Source of the DNA: Agromyces allii | Lineage (GTDB): Bacteria; Actinomycetota; Actinomycetes; Actinomycetales; Microbacteriaceae | Length of the DNA: 64,000 bases | Direction: 5' to 3' | Assembly: GCF_009749385.1 (NCBI RefSeq) | Contig: NZ_WBIN01000012.1 | Span: forward strand, 186,001-250,000 | Shown: piece by piece, positions 56,707 to 64,000 of the stretch | How the letters are laid out: each line of letters starts with the position of its first letter | Position numbering within the stretch: the stretch's first letter is position 1 | The notes under the pieces: generated by a model | What the model saw: only the letters and a program-made list of their open reading frames with translations | Databases searched by the model: none | Told to the model about the DNA's origin: nothing | Position numbers and translations under genes: made by a program

Positions 56707-57777
56707 TTGAACGTCACACCCCTCGTGTGGATCATCACGATCGCCGTCACGATCGCCTTCTTCGTCTACGAGTTCTTCGCGCACGTGCGGAAGCCCCACG
56801 AACCCTCCATCGGCGAGTCGGCTCGGTGGTCGGCGTTCTACATCGGCCTCGCCCTGCTGTTCGGCGTCGGCGTCGGCGCGGTCTCGGGGTGGACCTACGG
56901 CGGCGAGTACTTCGCCGGCTACCTCACCGAGAAGGCGCTGTCGATCGACAACCTCTTCGTGTTCCTCATCGTGATGACCGGCTTCGCGGTGCCGAAGATC
57001 TACCAGCAGAAGGTGCTGATGATCGGCATCGTGATCGCGTTGATCCTGCGCGGCGGCTTCATCGCGGTCGGCGCGGCGCTGATCCAGAACTTCTCGTGGA
57101 TCTTCTACATCTTCGGTGCGCTGCTCCTGGTGCTCGCGTACCGCCAGGCGTTCAGCGGCCATGAGAGCAACCCCGCGAACGGCAGATTCATGGGGCTCGT
57201 GCGCCGGGTGCTGCCGGTCACCGACGAGTACCACGAGGACAAGCTCACCGTGCGCAAGGGCGGCAAGCGCTTCGTCACGCCCATGCTGCTCACGATCATC
57301 GCGATCGGATTCGTCGACCTGATCTTCGCGGTCGACTCGATTCCCGCGATCTACGGCCTGACCGATGAGGCGTACCTCGTCTTCACCGCCAACGCGTTCG
57401 CGCTCATGGGCCTGCGTCAGCTCTACTTCCTCATCGGCGGCCTGCTCGAGCGCCTCGTGTACCTCGCACAGGGGCTCGCCGTCATCCTCGCGTTCATCGG
57501 CGTGAAGCTCGTGCTGCACGCCATGCACGTCAACGAGCTGCCCTTCATCAACGGCGGCGAGCCGATGCTGTGGGCGCCCGAGATCCCGATCTGGTTCTCG
57601 CTGCTGTTCATCGGCGCGACCATCGCGGTCGCGACCGTGGCGAGCCTGCTGAAGACCCGCGGCGATCGAGCGCCCGTGCTCGAGCCGACGGACGCGTCAG
57701 CCGGCGGGCTCGACGAGGGGGTCGTCGACGCGCCCGCCGCTTCGTCCCCGACCTCTTCGGCTGAAGGGCGTCGCTGA
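56707..57777 (+). CDS. TerC-family integral membrane protein (probable manganese exporter)
   Basis: 356 residues, about nine membrane spans. TerC signatures are EKALSIDNLFVFLIVMTGF and VDLIFAVDSIPAIYGLTDEAYLVF, with conserved acidic residues in the spans. Members of this family export Mn2+, in some bacteria for exported enzymes, and the preceding Mn2+ riboswitch supports that here. The C-terminal ~45 residues are hydrophilic and Ala/Ser-rich. TTG 56707 has CTGGAG at six bases. The last 81 bp overlap the 3' end of the convergent ECF transporter gene. Confidence 0.92.
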   Translation: MNVTPLVWIITIAVTIAFFVYEFFAHVRKPHEPSIGESARWSAFYIGLALLFGVGVGAVSGWTYGGEYFAGYLTEKALSIDNLFVFLIVMTGFAVPKIYQQKVLMIGIVIALILRGGFIAVGAALIQNFSWIFYIFGALLLVLAYRQAFSGHESNPANGRFMGLVRRVLPVTDEYHEDKLTVRKGGKRFVTPMLLTIIAIGFVDLIFAVDSIPAIYGLTDEAYLVFTANAFALMGLRQLYFLIGGLLERLVYLAQGLAVILAFIGVKLVLHAMHVNELPFINGGEPMLWAPEIPIWFSLLFIGATIAVATVASLLKTRGDRAPVLEPTDASAGGLDEGVVDAPAASSPTSSAEGRR

Positions 57778-60717
57778 CCGCCGCGCGGCCGTCTCGGCGC
57801 CGGAGCCGACGGGCTTCGCGCGCCGGAACGCCGCGAGCACGCCCGTGCCGATCAGGGTGAGGCCGATGACCGTCGTGACCGCGCGCAGGGTGTCCCACGT
57901 GAGCGACGAGGTCACGAGCGAGTACAGCAGGAAGCTCGAGAGGTTCTGCCCGAGCGGAGCCCCCGCCTCGTACGAGATGCCGGTGGCCGTGCCCACCGCG
58001 AAGGGCCAGAACCAGAGGTTCATGATGAGCCCGAAGGCGTACGAGGCGAGCACGCCGTAGACGGCGAGCATGGCGATCTCGGCGCGCCGCGGCATCCGCC
58101 CGATCCGCTGCCCGGGCCGCCGTCGGGGGAGCAGCCCGGCCCCCGCGCCGACCCAGGCGCACGCGAACATCTGGAACGGCGTCCACGGCCCGAACGTGCC
58201 GGTCACGATCGTCGAGAGTGCGATCGTGAGCAGGCCGAGCAGCAGTCCGAATCGTGGCCCGAACGCCCGGCCGGCGAGGATCAGCAGGATGAACACGGCC
58301 TCGACGCCGCCGACTCCCGTGCCGACGATGCGCACGGCGGCGCCGATCGCGGCGAGCGTGCCGAGCAGGGCGAGCGTGTGCGCGCTGCGGACCGATCCGT
58401 CGAGCGCGGCGAGCACGACGACGGCCGCGAGCGGGGCGAGTGCGAGGGCCGCGACGGGCACGGCGGCGCTCGCCTGCGAGGGCAGGGCGGCGGCGACGAG
58501 CGGCCAGGTGAACGCCGCGAGGGCGACCAGGTTCGCGACGGTCAGTGCGACGAAGCCCGGGCGGATGCCGCGTGCCGGGCGTGCGGGGGCCTCGGATCGG
58601 CGTCCGCCGGTGCTAGAGGGGTCGAGTCGCGAGGTCTGCGGCTCGTGCGTCGGGGCGGATGCCGTCGGCGGCGAGGGAGCGACGGGCGCCTGGTCATCGG
58701 CGGGCCCGGACGCGACTCGAAGCCCGACGCCGTCCATCGCGGCGCCGACGACCGGCCGTTCGAGGGCGACCGGCTGCTCGACGACGATCGCCGCGCCGAG
58801 GCATCCGTTCGCCATGGGAAGCACGCGATCCGCGAGGGCGGCGACGAAGTCGGCGTCGTGCGTCGCGACCAGCACCGCGGTGCCGCCGTCGGCGGCCCGG
58901 CCGAGCGCGGCGGACACGAGCGAGCAGGCCGAGGCGTCCAGCCCCCTGGTCGGCTCGTCGACCAGGAGCACGGCGGGCGACCCCGCCGACTGGATCGCGA
59001 TCGCGAGGCAGCGGCGCTCGCCGACGGAGAGGTCGCGCGGATGCCGCGCCTGGCGTGCCGTGAACTCGGGCGAGTCGACGGCGAGCCCGAGGAAGGCGGC
59101 CAATCGTGCGGCCGTCGTGCCGCGGGGGAGATGCGTCGTGCGATCGCTTCGCGCGCATTCGGCGGCGACCGTCGTGGCGGCGAACAGGTCGTCGGAGGCG
59201 TCGGGCACGAGGGCGATCCCGCTGCGACCGGCCGGGGCCTCCCGCAGCGCGACGGCACCCGAGCTCGTCGTGGCGAGTGCGGAGAGCAGGCTCGACTTGC
59301 CGGCGCCGTTCGGTCCGGTGAGCGCGACGATCTCGCCGGCCGAGAGGTCGAGTCCGGCCCCGTCGACCGCGAGGTTCTCGGCGTGCATCACCGTCAGGTC
59401 TCGGGCGTGCAGCACGACGTGGGCGGTGTCGGCCGACCCGATACGCGTGCGCGCGACATCCGTCGTCCGACTGCCGGGGCCTGCACCCGCACCTGCACTC
59501 ACGGTCGCCGCGGCGACCGTGCGCGCGACCCCGCCCGAGACCTCCACGCGCACGTCGGCGGAGGCCGCGAACTCGGCCTGCCGATGCTCGGCGACGACCA
59601 CGCAGATGCCGGCCTCGTGTGCGAGCGCGTCGAGCAGCGCGACGATGCGCGTGCGGAAGCCGGCGTCGAGGTCGGCGAGCGGTTCGTCGACGAGGAGCAG
59701 GATCGGGTGCTCGGCGATGGCGGCCGCGATCGCGACGAGGGTCGCCTCGCCGGCCGAGAGCCCGCGCAGTTCGCGGCCGAGCAGGGGGCGGATGTCGAGG
59801 CGGTCCGCGATCTCGTCGACGCGCGCCCTGACGATGACCGGGTCGACGCCGCGCAGTTCGAGCGCGAGGCCGATCTCGTCGTCGACCCGTTCGGTGGCGA
59901 ACCCCTCGCGCGGATGCTGCAGCACGACGCCGACCGTGCGGGCGGTGTCGCGTGGCGGGGTGTGCGAGCGATCGTGGCCGACGACGGTCAGCTCGCCGCT
60001 CGCGGCGCCGCCGTCGACGTGCGTGTGCAGGCCGGCGATCGCGCGGAGCAGGGTCGACTTGCCGCTGCCGGTCGCACCTGTGACGAGCGTGAGCGTACCG
60101 GGCGACAGGTCGAGCGCGGGAACCACGACGGATGCCCGCGCAGCGTCGCGGTGCACGATCGCGAGGTGCCTCGCCTCGACGGGGCGTTCGCAGACACCGG
60201 TGACCGGACGCCCCGCGAGCCCGCGCAGCTCGAGCGCCGCGGCGACCGCGGTGGCCCGTTCGAGGGTGCGCTCGAGCACCGGGGCGAGCAGGCGGGGCCC
60301 CCCTCGCTCGCCGCGCAGGCGTTGTGCGAACCGCACGCGGCGCACCGCGTCTGCGAGGGCGGGGAGGCCCGCCCAAGCGACCGCGAGGGTGCGCGCGACG
60401 CCGCGCAGCGGTCCGCGCCTGGCGCCACGTGCGAGCAGCCGGGGAACGTCGAGCAGGGCGTTCAGCACGCCGAACGCGAGGATCGTGAGCGCGATCGGCA
60501 CGGCGCTGAGCGCGGCATCCGCGAGACCGTCGAGGGTCGCCGGGCCGAGCAGCACGACGTGCGAGAACGGCCGCGGGAGCGGGATCTCGGGCAGCGGCAG
60601 CACGACCGGGCCCGAGCCGTCGGCCCCGTGGAAGAGCACCCGGTAGACGACCCGGACCCCGATGAACCCCGCGGCGATGAGCGCCGCGGTGCGCAGGGGG
60701 GCGGGCCGCAGGGTCAC
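57697..60717 (-). CDS. Single-chain ECF vitamin transporter: T component, two ATPases and S component fused
   Basis: 1006 residues. N-terminal EcfT-like part (1-190; four to five spans and the coupling segment RLLARGARRG / VRRVRFAQRLRGE); ATPase 1 (about 200-420; Walker A GATGSGKST near 211, LSAGE near 319, Walker B ILLLVDEP); ATPase 2 (about 450-650; GPNGAGKSS near 466, LSVGE near 562, AVLLVDEPTRG near 581); a linker rich in Pro/Ser; and a C-terminal S component (about 770-985; GVEAVFILLILAGRAFGPRFGLLLG, FGPWTPFQMFACAWVGAG). The GPWTPFQ motif resembles CbrT-type cobalamin S components. GTG 60717 lies 23 bp after a lipoprotein gene. Normally these are three or four genes. Confidence 0.88.
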   Translation of the reverse strand: MTLRPAPLRTAALIAAGFIGVRVVYRVLFHGADGSGPVVLPLPEIPLPRPFSHVVLLGPATLDGLADAALSAVPIALTILAFGVLNALLDVPRLLARGARRGPLRGVARTLAVAWAGLPALADAVRRVRFAQRLRGERGGPRLLAPVLERTLERATAVAAALELRGLAGRPVTGVCERPVEARHLAIVHRDAARASVVVPALDLSPGTLTLVTGATGSGKSTLLRAIAGLHTHVDGGAASGELTVVGHDRSHTPPRDTARTVGVVLQHPREGFATERVDDEIGLALELRGVDPVIVRARVDEIADRLDIRPLLGRELRGLSAGEATLVAIAAAIAEHPILLLVDEPLADLDAGFRTRIVALLDALAHEAGICVVVAEHRQAEFAASADVRVEVSGGVARTVAAATVSAGAGAGPGSRTTDVARTRIGSADTAHVVLHARDLTVMHAENLAVDGAGLDLSAGEIVALTGPNGAGKSSLLSALATTSSGAVALREAPAGRSGIALVPDASDDLFAATTVAAECARSDRTTHLPRGTTAARLAAFLGLAVDSPEFTARQARHPRDLSVGERRCLAIAIQSAGSPAVLLVDEPTRGLDASACSLVSAALGRAADGGTAVLVATHDADFVAALADRVLPMANGCLGAAIVVEQPVALERPVVGAAMDGVGLRVASGPADDQAPVAPSPPTASAPTHEPQTSRLDPSSTGGRRSEAPARPARGIRPGFVALTVANLVALAAFTWPLVAAALPSQASAAVPVAALALAPLAAVVVLAALDGSVRSAHTLALLGTLAAIGAAVRIVGTGVGGVEAVFILLILAGRAFGPRFGLLLGLLTIALSTIVTGTFGPWTPFQMFACAWVGAGAGLLPRRRPGQRIGRMPRRAEIAMLAVYGVLASYAFGLIMNLWFWPFAVGTATGISYEAGAPLGQNLSSFLLYSLVTSSLTWDTLRAVTTVIGLTLIGTGVLAAFRRAKPVGSGAETAARRSATPFSRRGRGRSGGRVDDPLVEPAG

Positions 60718-60739
60718 GGCGTCAGGCCGGGCTGCGCGG

Positions 60740-61306
60740 TCATGCGCTCGGCGCGGCGGGCTCGCCGTTCAGGGTGAAGAGCAGCGCGATGCTCTCGCCG
60801 GGTGCGACCTCGAGCGTCGCGAGGCCCTCCTGCGCGTAGCCCCACTCGCCGCCGGCGGGCTTGGTCCAGAGCGACCAGTACGCGAACGCGGCGGGCATCG
60901 AGGCGCAGGTCTCGAAGTAGTCGGAGCCGTCTTCTGCGGGCAGCGCGAAGTCGGCGGCGGGAACGCCGTTCACGCGGCAGACGACCTGGTCGCCGTACTC
61001 CTCGGTGCCCTCGGTCTCGAGGCCCGCCTCGGCGAGGGCGTCGCTCGCGAGGATCGGCGCGTCGGCGTCGACGCAGGTCGTGCCCGCGGGGGAGTCCGCG
61101 ACCTCGAGGTCAGAGGGCAGCTCGACGACGACCGCGACGCCGGTGCACTCGCCGGAGTCGGCGCCGGCGCCCGCGTCGGCCGAAGCCGATGCCGACGCGG
61201 CGGGCTCCTCGGTGGAGCCCCCGCCGGAGGGGGCGCACGCGGCGAGGGCCAGTGCGAGGAACAGGGCTGCGGAGGCGCCGAGGGCGCGCGAAGTCGTGGT
61301 CACCAT
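60740..61306 (-). CDS. Lipoprotein with DUF4430-like (transcobalamin-like) domain, partner of the ECF transporter
   Basis: 188 residues. Signal and lipobox LFLALALAACAPSGGG; Ala/Ser/Glu spacer of about 35 residues; then a beta-rich domain with VVCRVNGVPAADFALPAED and a terminal AFAYWSLWTKPAGGEWGYAQEGLATLEVAPGESIALLF, which has the Y-W-x-L-W ... G pattern of DUF4430 modules related to the C-terminal domain of transcobalamin. A role as surface binding protein for the ECF transporter substrate is inferred. ATG 61306 lacks a strong ribosome site. Divergent from menB by 77 bp. Confidence 0.7.
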   Translation of the reverse strand: MVTTTSRALGASAALFLALALAACAPSGGGSTEEPAASASASADAGAGADSGECTGVAVVVELPSDLEVADSPAGTTCVDADAPILASDALAEAGLETEGTEEYGDQVVCRVNGVPAADFALPAEDGSDYFETCASMPAAFAYWSLWTKPAGGEWGYAQEGLATLEVAPGESIALLFTLNGEPAAPSA

Positions 61307-61383
61307 CCAAGGGTAGGGGGCGGGCGCTGCGGCGGCCGATCTGTGTCGCCGTGCGTACGACGGCCGGTCGTTAGGCTGGTGCG

Positions 61384-62310
61384 GTGAGCGTTTCCGAATT
61401 GTTCGATGCGAGCGAGTGGGTCGACGCGGCATCCGCCGTCGCCGGTGACGCGGGGCTCAGCGACATCACCTACCACCACTCGAACGACGGGCGCATCGCG
61501 CGCATCGCGTTCGACCGGCCCGAGGTGCGCAACGCGTTCCGGCCGCACACGGTCGACGAGCTCTACCGGGCCCTCGAAGACGCGCGCACCAACCCGCGCA
61601 TCGGCGTCGTGCTGCTGACCGGCAACGGCCCGAGCGCGAAGGACGGCGGCTGGGCGTTCTGCTCGGGCGGCGACCAGCGCATCCGCGGTCGCGACGGCTA
61701 CCAGTACTCCGCCGACGAGGCCGAGGTCGTGCGCGACCCCGCCGCAGCGGCGAGCACCGGGCGCCTGCACATCCTCGAGGTGCAGCGGCTCATCCGCTTC
61801 ATGCCGAAGGTCGTCATCGCGGTCGTTCCGGGGTGGGCGGCCGGCGGCGGGCATTCGCTGCACGTCGTCTGCGACCTCACGATCGCGAGCCGCGAGCACG
61901 GGCGATTCAAGCAGACGGATGCCGACGTCGGCAGTTTCGACGCCGGCTACGGCAGCGCCTACTTCGCCCGCCAGATCGGGCAGAAGTTCGCGCGCGAGGT
62001 GTTCTTCCTCGCCGAGGAGTACTCGGCCGATCGCGCCTACGAGATGGGCGCCGTGAACCGGGTCGTGCCCCACGCCGAGCTCGAGCGCGAGGCGATCTCG
62101 ATGGCGCGCACGATCCTCACGAAGTCGCCCACGGCCATCCGCATGCTGAAGTTCGCGTTCAACGCCGTCGACGACGGCATGGTCGGCCAGCAGGTGTTCG
62201 CCGGCGAGGCGACGCGACTGGCATACGGCACCGACGAGGCCGTCGAGGGCCGCGACTCGTTCCTCGAGAAGCGCGACCCCGACTGGGGCCCCTACCCCTG
62301 GCACTACTGA
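61384..62310 (+). CDS. menB: 1,4-Dihydroxy-2-naphthoyl-CoA synthase
   Basis: 308 residues, crotonase fold. Signatures: IAFDRPEVRNAFRPHTVDELYRALEDAR, DGGWAFCSGGDQRIRGRDGY, VVIAVVPGWAAGGGHSLHVVCDLTIAS, and TDADVGSFDAGYGSAYFARQIGQKFAREVFFLAEEY. It closes the second ring of the naphthoquinone in menaquinone synthesis. The long N-terminal lead (FDASEWVDAASAVAGDAG) is normal for actinobacterial MenB. GTG 61384 lies six bases after TAGGCT and is probably leaderless. First gene of menB-menE-menA. Confidence 0.97.
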   Translation: MSVSELFDASEWVDAASAVAGDAGLSDITYHHSNDGRIARIAFDRPEVRNAFRPHTVDELYRALEDARTNPRIGVVLLTGNGPSAKDGGWAFCSGGDQRIRGRDGYQYSADEAEVVRDPAAAASTGRLHILEVQRLIRFMPKVVIAVVPGWAAGGGHSLHVVCDLTIASREHGRFKQTDADVGSFDAGYGSAYFARQIGQKFAREVFFLAEEYSADRAYEMGAVNRVVPHAELEREAISMARTILTKSPTAIRMLKFAFNAVDDGMVGQQVFAGEATRLAYGTDEAVEGRDSFLEKRDPDWGPYPWHY

Positions 62311-62323
62311 TGCGGTCGCGCCG

Positions 62324-62381
62324 ATGAGGGGTACGGCTGACCGGGCGGGCCGGTTACCGTGAGCGCCCGGAAACCCCTCAT
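62324..62381 (+). promoter_or_regulatory. Compound hairpin around the menE start
   Basis: Outer arms ATGAGGGGT (62324-62332) and ACCCCTCAT (62373-62381) are perfect complements, as are inner arms CCGGGCG (62341-62347) and CGCCCGG (62364-62370). The 16-nt loop contains GTG 62359, one possible menE start, and the outer right arm runs into ATG 62380, the other. The fold could limit initiation on menE or partly terminate after menB. Confidence 0.45.
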
Positions 62382-63645
62382 GAGGGTTGCGGCCGGCGAC
62401 ACCGCGGCGATGCTCGCCCAGCTGCGCGAGGCCGTGCTCTTCGACGAGGGTGCGCTCGCCGTGCTGCCGGTGCCGGGCGACACCGAGCCCGCGGCCGATG
62501 ACCTCGTCGCCGGGTTCGTGCCCGCAGAGGTCGCCCTCGTCGTCGAGACGAGCGGATCGACGGATGCCCCGAAGCGCGTCATGCTCTCGGGCTCCGCGTT
62601 GCGGGCGAGCGCGCACGCGACCGAACAGTGGTTCGGCGGCCAACGCGGACAGTGGCTGCTCGCCCTGCCGGCGACCTACATCGCGGGGGCGCAGGTGCTC
62701 GTGCGTTCGATCCTCGCGGGCACCGCGCCCGTCGTGCTGCCGCAGGGCGGGTTCACCCCCGAGGCGTTCGTCGCGGCCGCGCGCACGCTCGACCCCGACC
62801 ACCCGTGGTTCACCTCGCTCGTGCCCGTGCAGCTCGCGCGTCTCGTCGAGGCCGCCGAGCACGACCGTTCGGTCGGCACGGCGCTCGGCTCGTTCGACCG
62901 CATCCTGCTCGGCGGGCAGGCGGCGCCCGCCGGTCTGGTCAAGCGTGCGCGGGCACTCGGCGCGCACGTGCACCGCACCTACGGCTCGAGCGAGACGGCC
63001 GGCGGCTGCGTCTACGACGGGCACCCGCTGCCGCGCGTCGGCGTACGCGTGGTCGACGGCGAGGTGCAGCTCAGCGGCCCGACCCTCGCGAGCGGCTACC
63101 TCGACGACCCCGAGCGCACGGCCGCCGCCTTCACCGTCGACGCCGACGGCACCCGCTGGTACCGCACGGGCGACCTCGGCGAGCTCGTGCCCGACGTCGC
63201 CGCCGATGCTGGCACCCCCGCCGGCGCCCCCCGGTTCCCCGACCTGCTGCGCATCACCGGTCGCGCCGACGACGTGATCATCTCCGGAGGCGTCAAGGTC
63301 GCCCTCGGCGAGGTCGAGCGGGCCGTGCGCTCCGTCGCCGGGTTCGAGGCCGCGGTCGTGCTGCCCGTGGCCGACCCCGAGTGGGGCGACCGACCGGCGG
63401 TCGTCGTCGAGCGAACGGATGCCGCGGCATCCGCACCCCCCACCGAGCCCGTCGGCACCGGCACCGGTGCCGCGCCCGCCCACCCGGCTCTCGCCGCCCT
63501 CGCCGCCGCGACCGACGCCGCCGGCCTGCCGCCCGCCGGACGCCCCGTGCGCCTCGTCGCGCTCGACCGCATGCCGCTGCTCGCCTCCGGCAAGCCCGAC
63601 CGGCGCGCGCTCGCCGCGCTCATCGGACGCGAAGCCACGTCATAG
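62359..63645 (+). CDS. menE: o-Succinylbenzoate-CoA ligase, short actinobacterial form
   Basis: 428 residues from GTG 62359, or 421 from ATG 62380 (GGAA seven bases upstream); both are shown here as possible. ANL superfamily: ATP loop VVETSGSTDAPKRVML, adenylation motif YGSSETAGGCVYDGHPLP, GDLGEL and hinge LLRITGRADDVIISGGVKVALGEVE, and the C-terminal catalytic Lys in MPLLASGKPDRRAL. It activates o-succinylbenzoate with CoA. Shortened by lacking most of the usual N-terminal domain, as in other Microbacteriaceae. An Ala/Pro-rich insertion near residue 360-385 contains one 16-bp GGATGCCGCGGCATCC palindrome. Confidence 0.95.
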   Translation: MSARKPLMRVAAGDTAAMLAQLREAVLFDEGALAVLPVPGDTEPAADDLVAGFVPAEVALVVETSGSTDAPKRVMLSGSALRASAHATEQWFGGQRGQWLLALPATYIAGAQVLVRSILAGTAPVVLPQGGFTPEAFVAAARTLDPDHPWFTSLVPVQLARLVEAAEHDRSVGTALGSFDRILLGGQAAPAGLVKRARALGAHVHRTYGSSETAGGCVYDGHPLPRVGVRVVDGEVQLSGPTLASGYLDDPERTAAAFTVDADGTRWYRTGDLGELVPDVAADAGTPAGAPRFPDLLRITGRADDVIISGGVKVALGEVERAVRSVAGFEAAVVLPVADPEWGDRPAVVVERTDAAASAPPTEPVGTGTGAAPAHPALAALAAATDAAGLPPAGRPVRLVALDRMPLLASGKPDRRALAALIGREATS

Positions 63646-63668
63646 GAACCGCGAACTAGCATGTCGGT

Positions 63669-64000
63669 GTGGCACGCCCCAACCCCCAGCGCATGAACCA
63701 GCCCGACTCCAAGCCCGCCGCGAAGCCCGCGAAGAGCTCCGGCCGCTCCGGCAATCCCGCCAAGGCGGCGGCCGCGGCGAAGGCCGGTCCGGCCCGCGCG
63801 GCGCGCACCCGCCTCACGCCCGGCGACTGGATCGCGGGTGCACGCCTGCGCACGCTCCCGCTCGCGATCGCGCCCGTCGCGCTCGGCACGGGAGCCGGCG
63901 CCGTGGCGATCGGCGACGGCCAGTGGCATCCGACCCGCTTCGCGCTCGCCCTGATCGTCGCGCTCGCGCTCCAGATCGGCGTGAACTACGCGAACGACTA
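63669..64000 (+). CDS. menA: 1,4-Dihydroxy-2-naphthoate polyprenyltransferase (3' truncated by window edge)
   Basis: The first ~110 residues are visible. A basic, Ala/Lys-rich lead of about 45 residues precedes [30 protein letters not shown], the first membrane helix, and ends at [10 protein letters not shown], the prenyl-diphosphate Asp-rich motif (NxxNDxxD) of MenA. It attaches the isoprenoid tail to DHNA. GTG 63669 or ATG 63693 could be the start; neither has a clear ribosome site. It continues beyond 64000. Confidence 0.9.
   Translation, partial: MARPNPQRMNQPDSKPAAKPAKSSGRSGNPAKAAAAAKAGPARAARTRLTPGDWIAGARLRTLPLAIAPVALGTGAGAVAIGDGQWHPTRFALALIVALALQIGVNYAND

Noticed and set aside
61307..61383. 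Possible cobalamin riboswitch before the ECF lipoprotein or before metH
   Set aside because: Only 77 bp (and 50 bp before metH) are available, too short for a cobalamin aptamer, and no B12-box sequence is present.

Overview
This window is chromosomal DNA from a high-GC Gram-positive actinobacterium, most likely of the family Microbacteriaceae. I infer this from the very high GC content and the frequent GGATGCC/GGCATCC words. Intergenic palindromes built on GGTCGAGTAG / GGTCTCGATACG, actinobacterial small ribosomal protein bS22, menaquinone genes and a KdpFABC-DE potassium system also fit. Genus cannot be fixed from the window. No rRNA, convincing tRNA, CRISPR array, prophage or insertion sequence is visible. 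Almost all of the sequence is single-copy, tightly packed coding DNA.

Layout. 1-9 kb: a DUF998-like membrane protein (cut by the left edge), GNAT and MarR genes, an OmpR-type winged-helix regulator preceded by a cysteine-rich leader peptide, then upp, tadA, a glutamine amidotransferase, a cation diffusion facilitator, proC and a GH20 hexosaminidase. 9-18 kb: an F420-type oxidoreductase and the complete kdp operon on the minus strand, headed by two tiny membrane peptides (an extra 27-residue one and KdpF). 18-25 kb: a YCII/ECF-sigma pair, rlmC, a TrkA/TrkH potassium uptake pair, ArsR, GNAT and bS22. 25-33 kb: a sulfate-ester cluster of two tandem arylsulfatases, a HAD phosphatase and a SulP anion transporter. 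33-39 kb: archaeal-type aspS, then a phosphoglycerate-mutase-like gene with the cytochrome c maturation set TlpA-CcdA-ResB-CcsB. 39-51 kb: a large LuxR ATPase regulator, a small basic protein behind twin palindromes, and a divergent starch-degradation pair (secreted alpha-amylase and a 2017-residue amylopullulanase) sharing a LacI/CcpA-type operator. 51-64 kb: a lipoprotein, menC, B12-dependent metH, a TerC gene behind a Mn2+ (yybP-ykoY) riboswitch, a single-chain ECF vitamin transporter with a partner lipoprotein, and menB-menE-menA running off the right edge.

How the genes fit together. Potassium uptake is covered twice (inducible Kdp, constitutive Trk). Sulfatases, SulP and perhaps the cysteine leader point to sulfur scavenging. 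The exoenzymes feed on starch and amino sugars. menC/B/E/A supply menaquinone, and the CcdA/ResB/CcsB set matures c-type cytochromes for the same respiratory chain. MetH needs cobalamin, and the adjacent ECF transporter has a CbrT-like substrate module that may import it.

The most interesting items are the T-ATPase-ATPase-S single-chain ECF transporter with its lipoprotein, the cysteine leader in front of a winged-helix regulator, the uncharted 27-residue peptide at the head of kdp, the Mn2+ riboswitch with a visible ribosome-site switch, the bidirectional CDF/proC promoter built on one 10-bp palindrome, and the genome-wide GGATGCC word that overrides codon preference.
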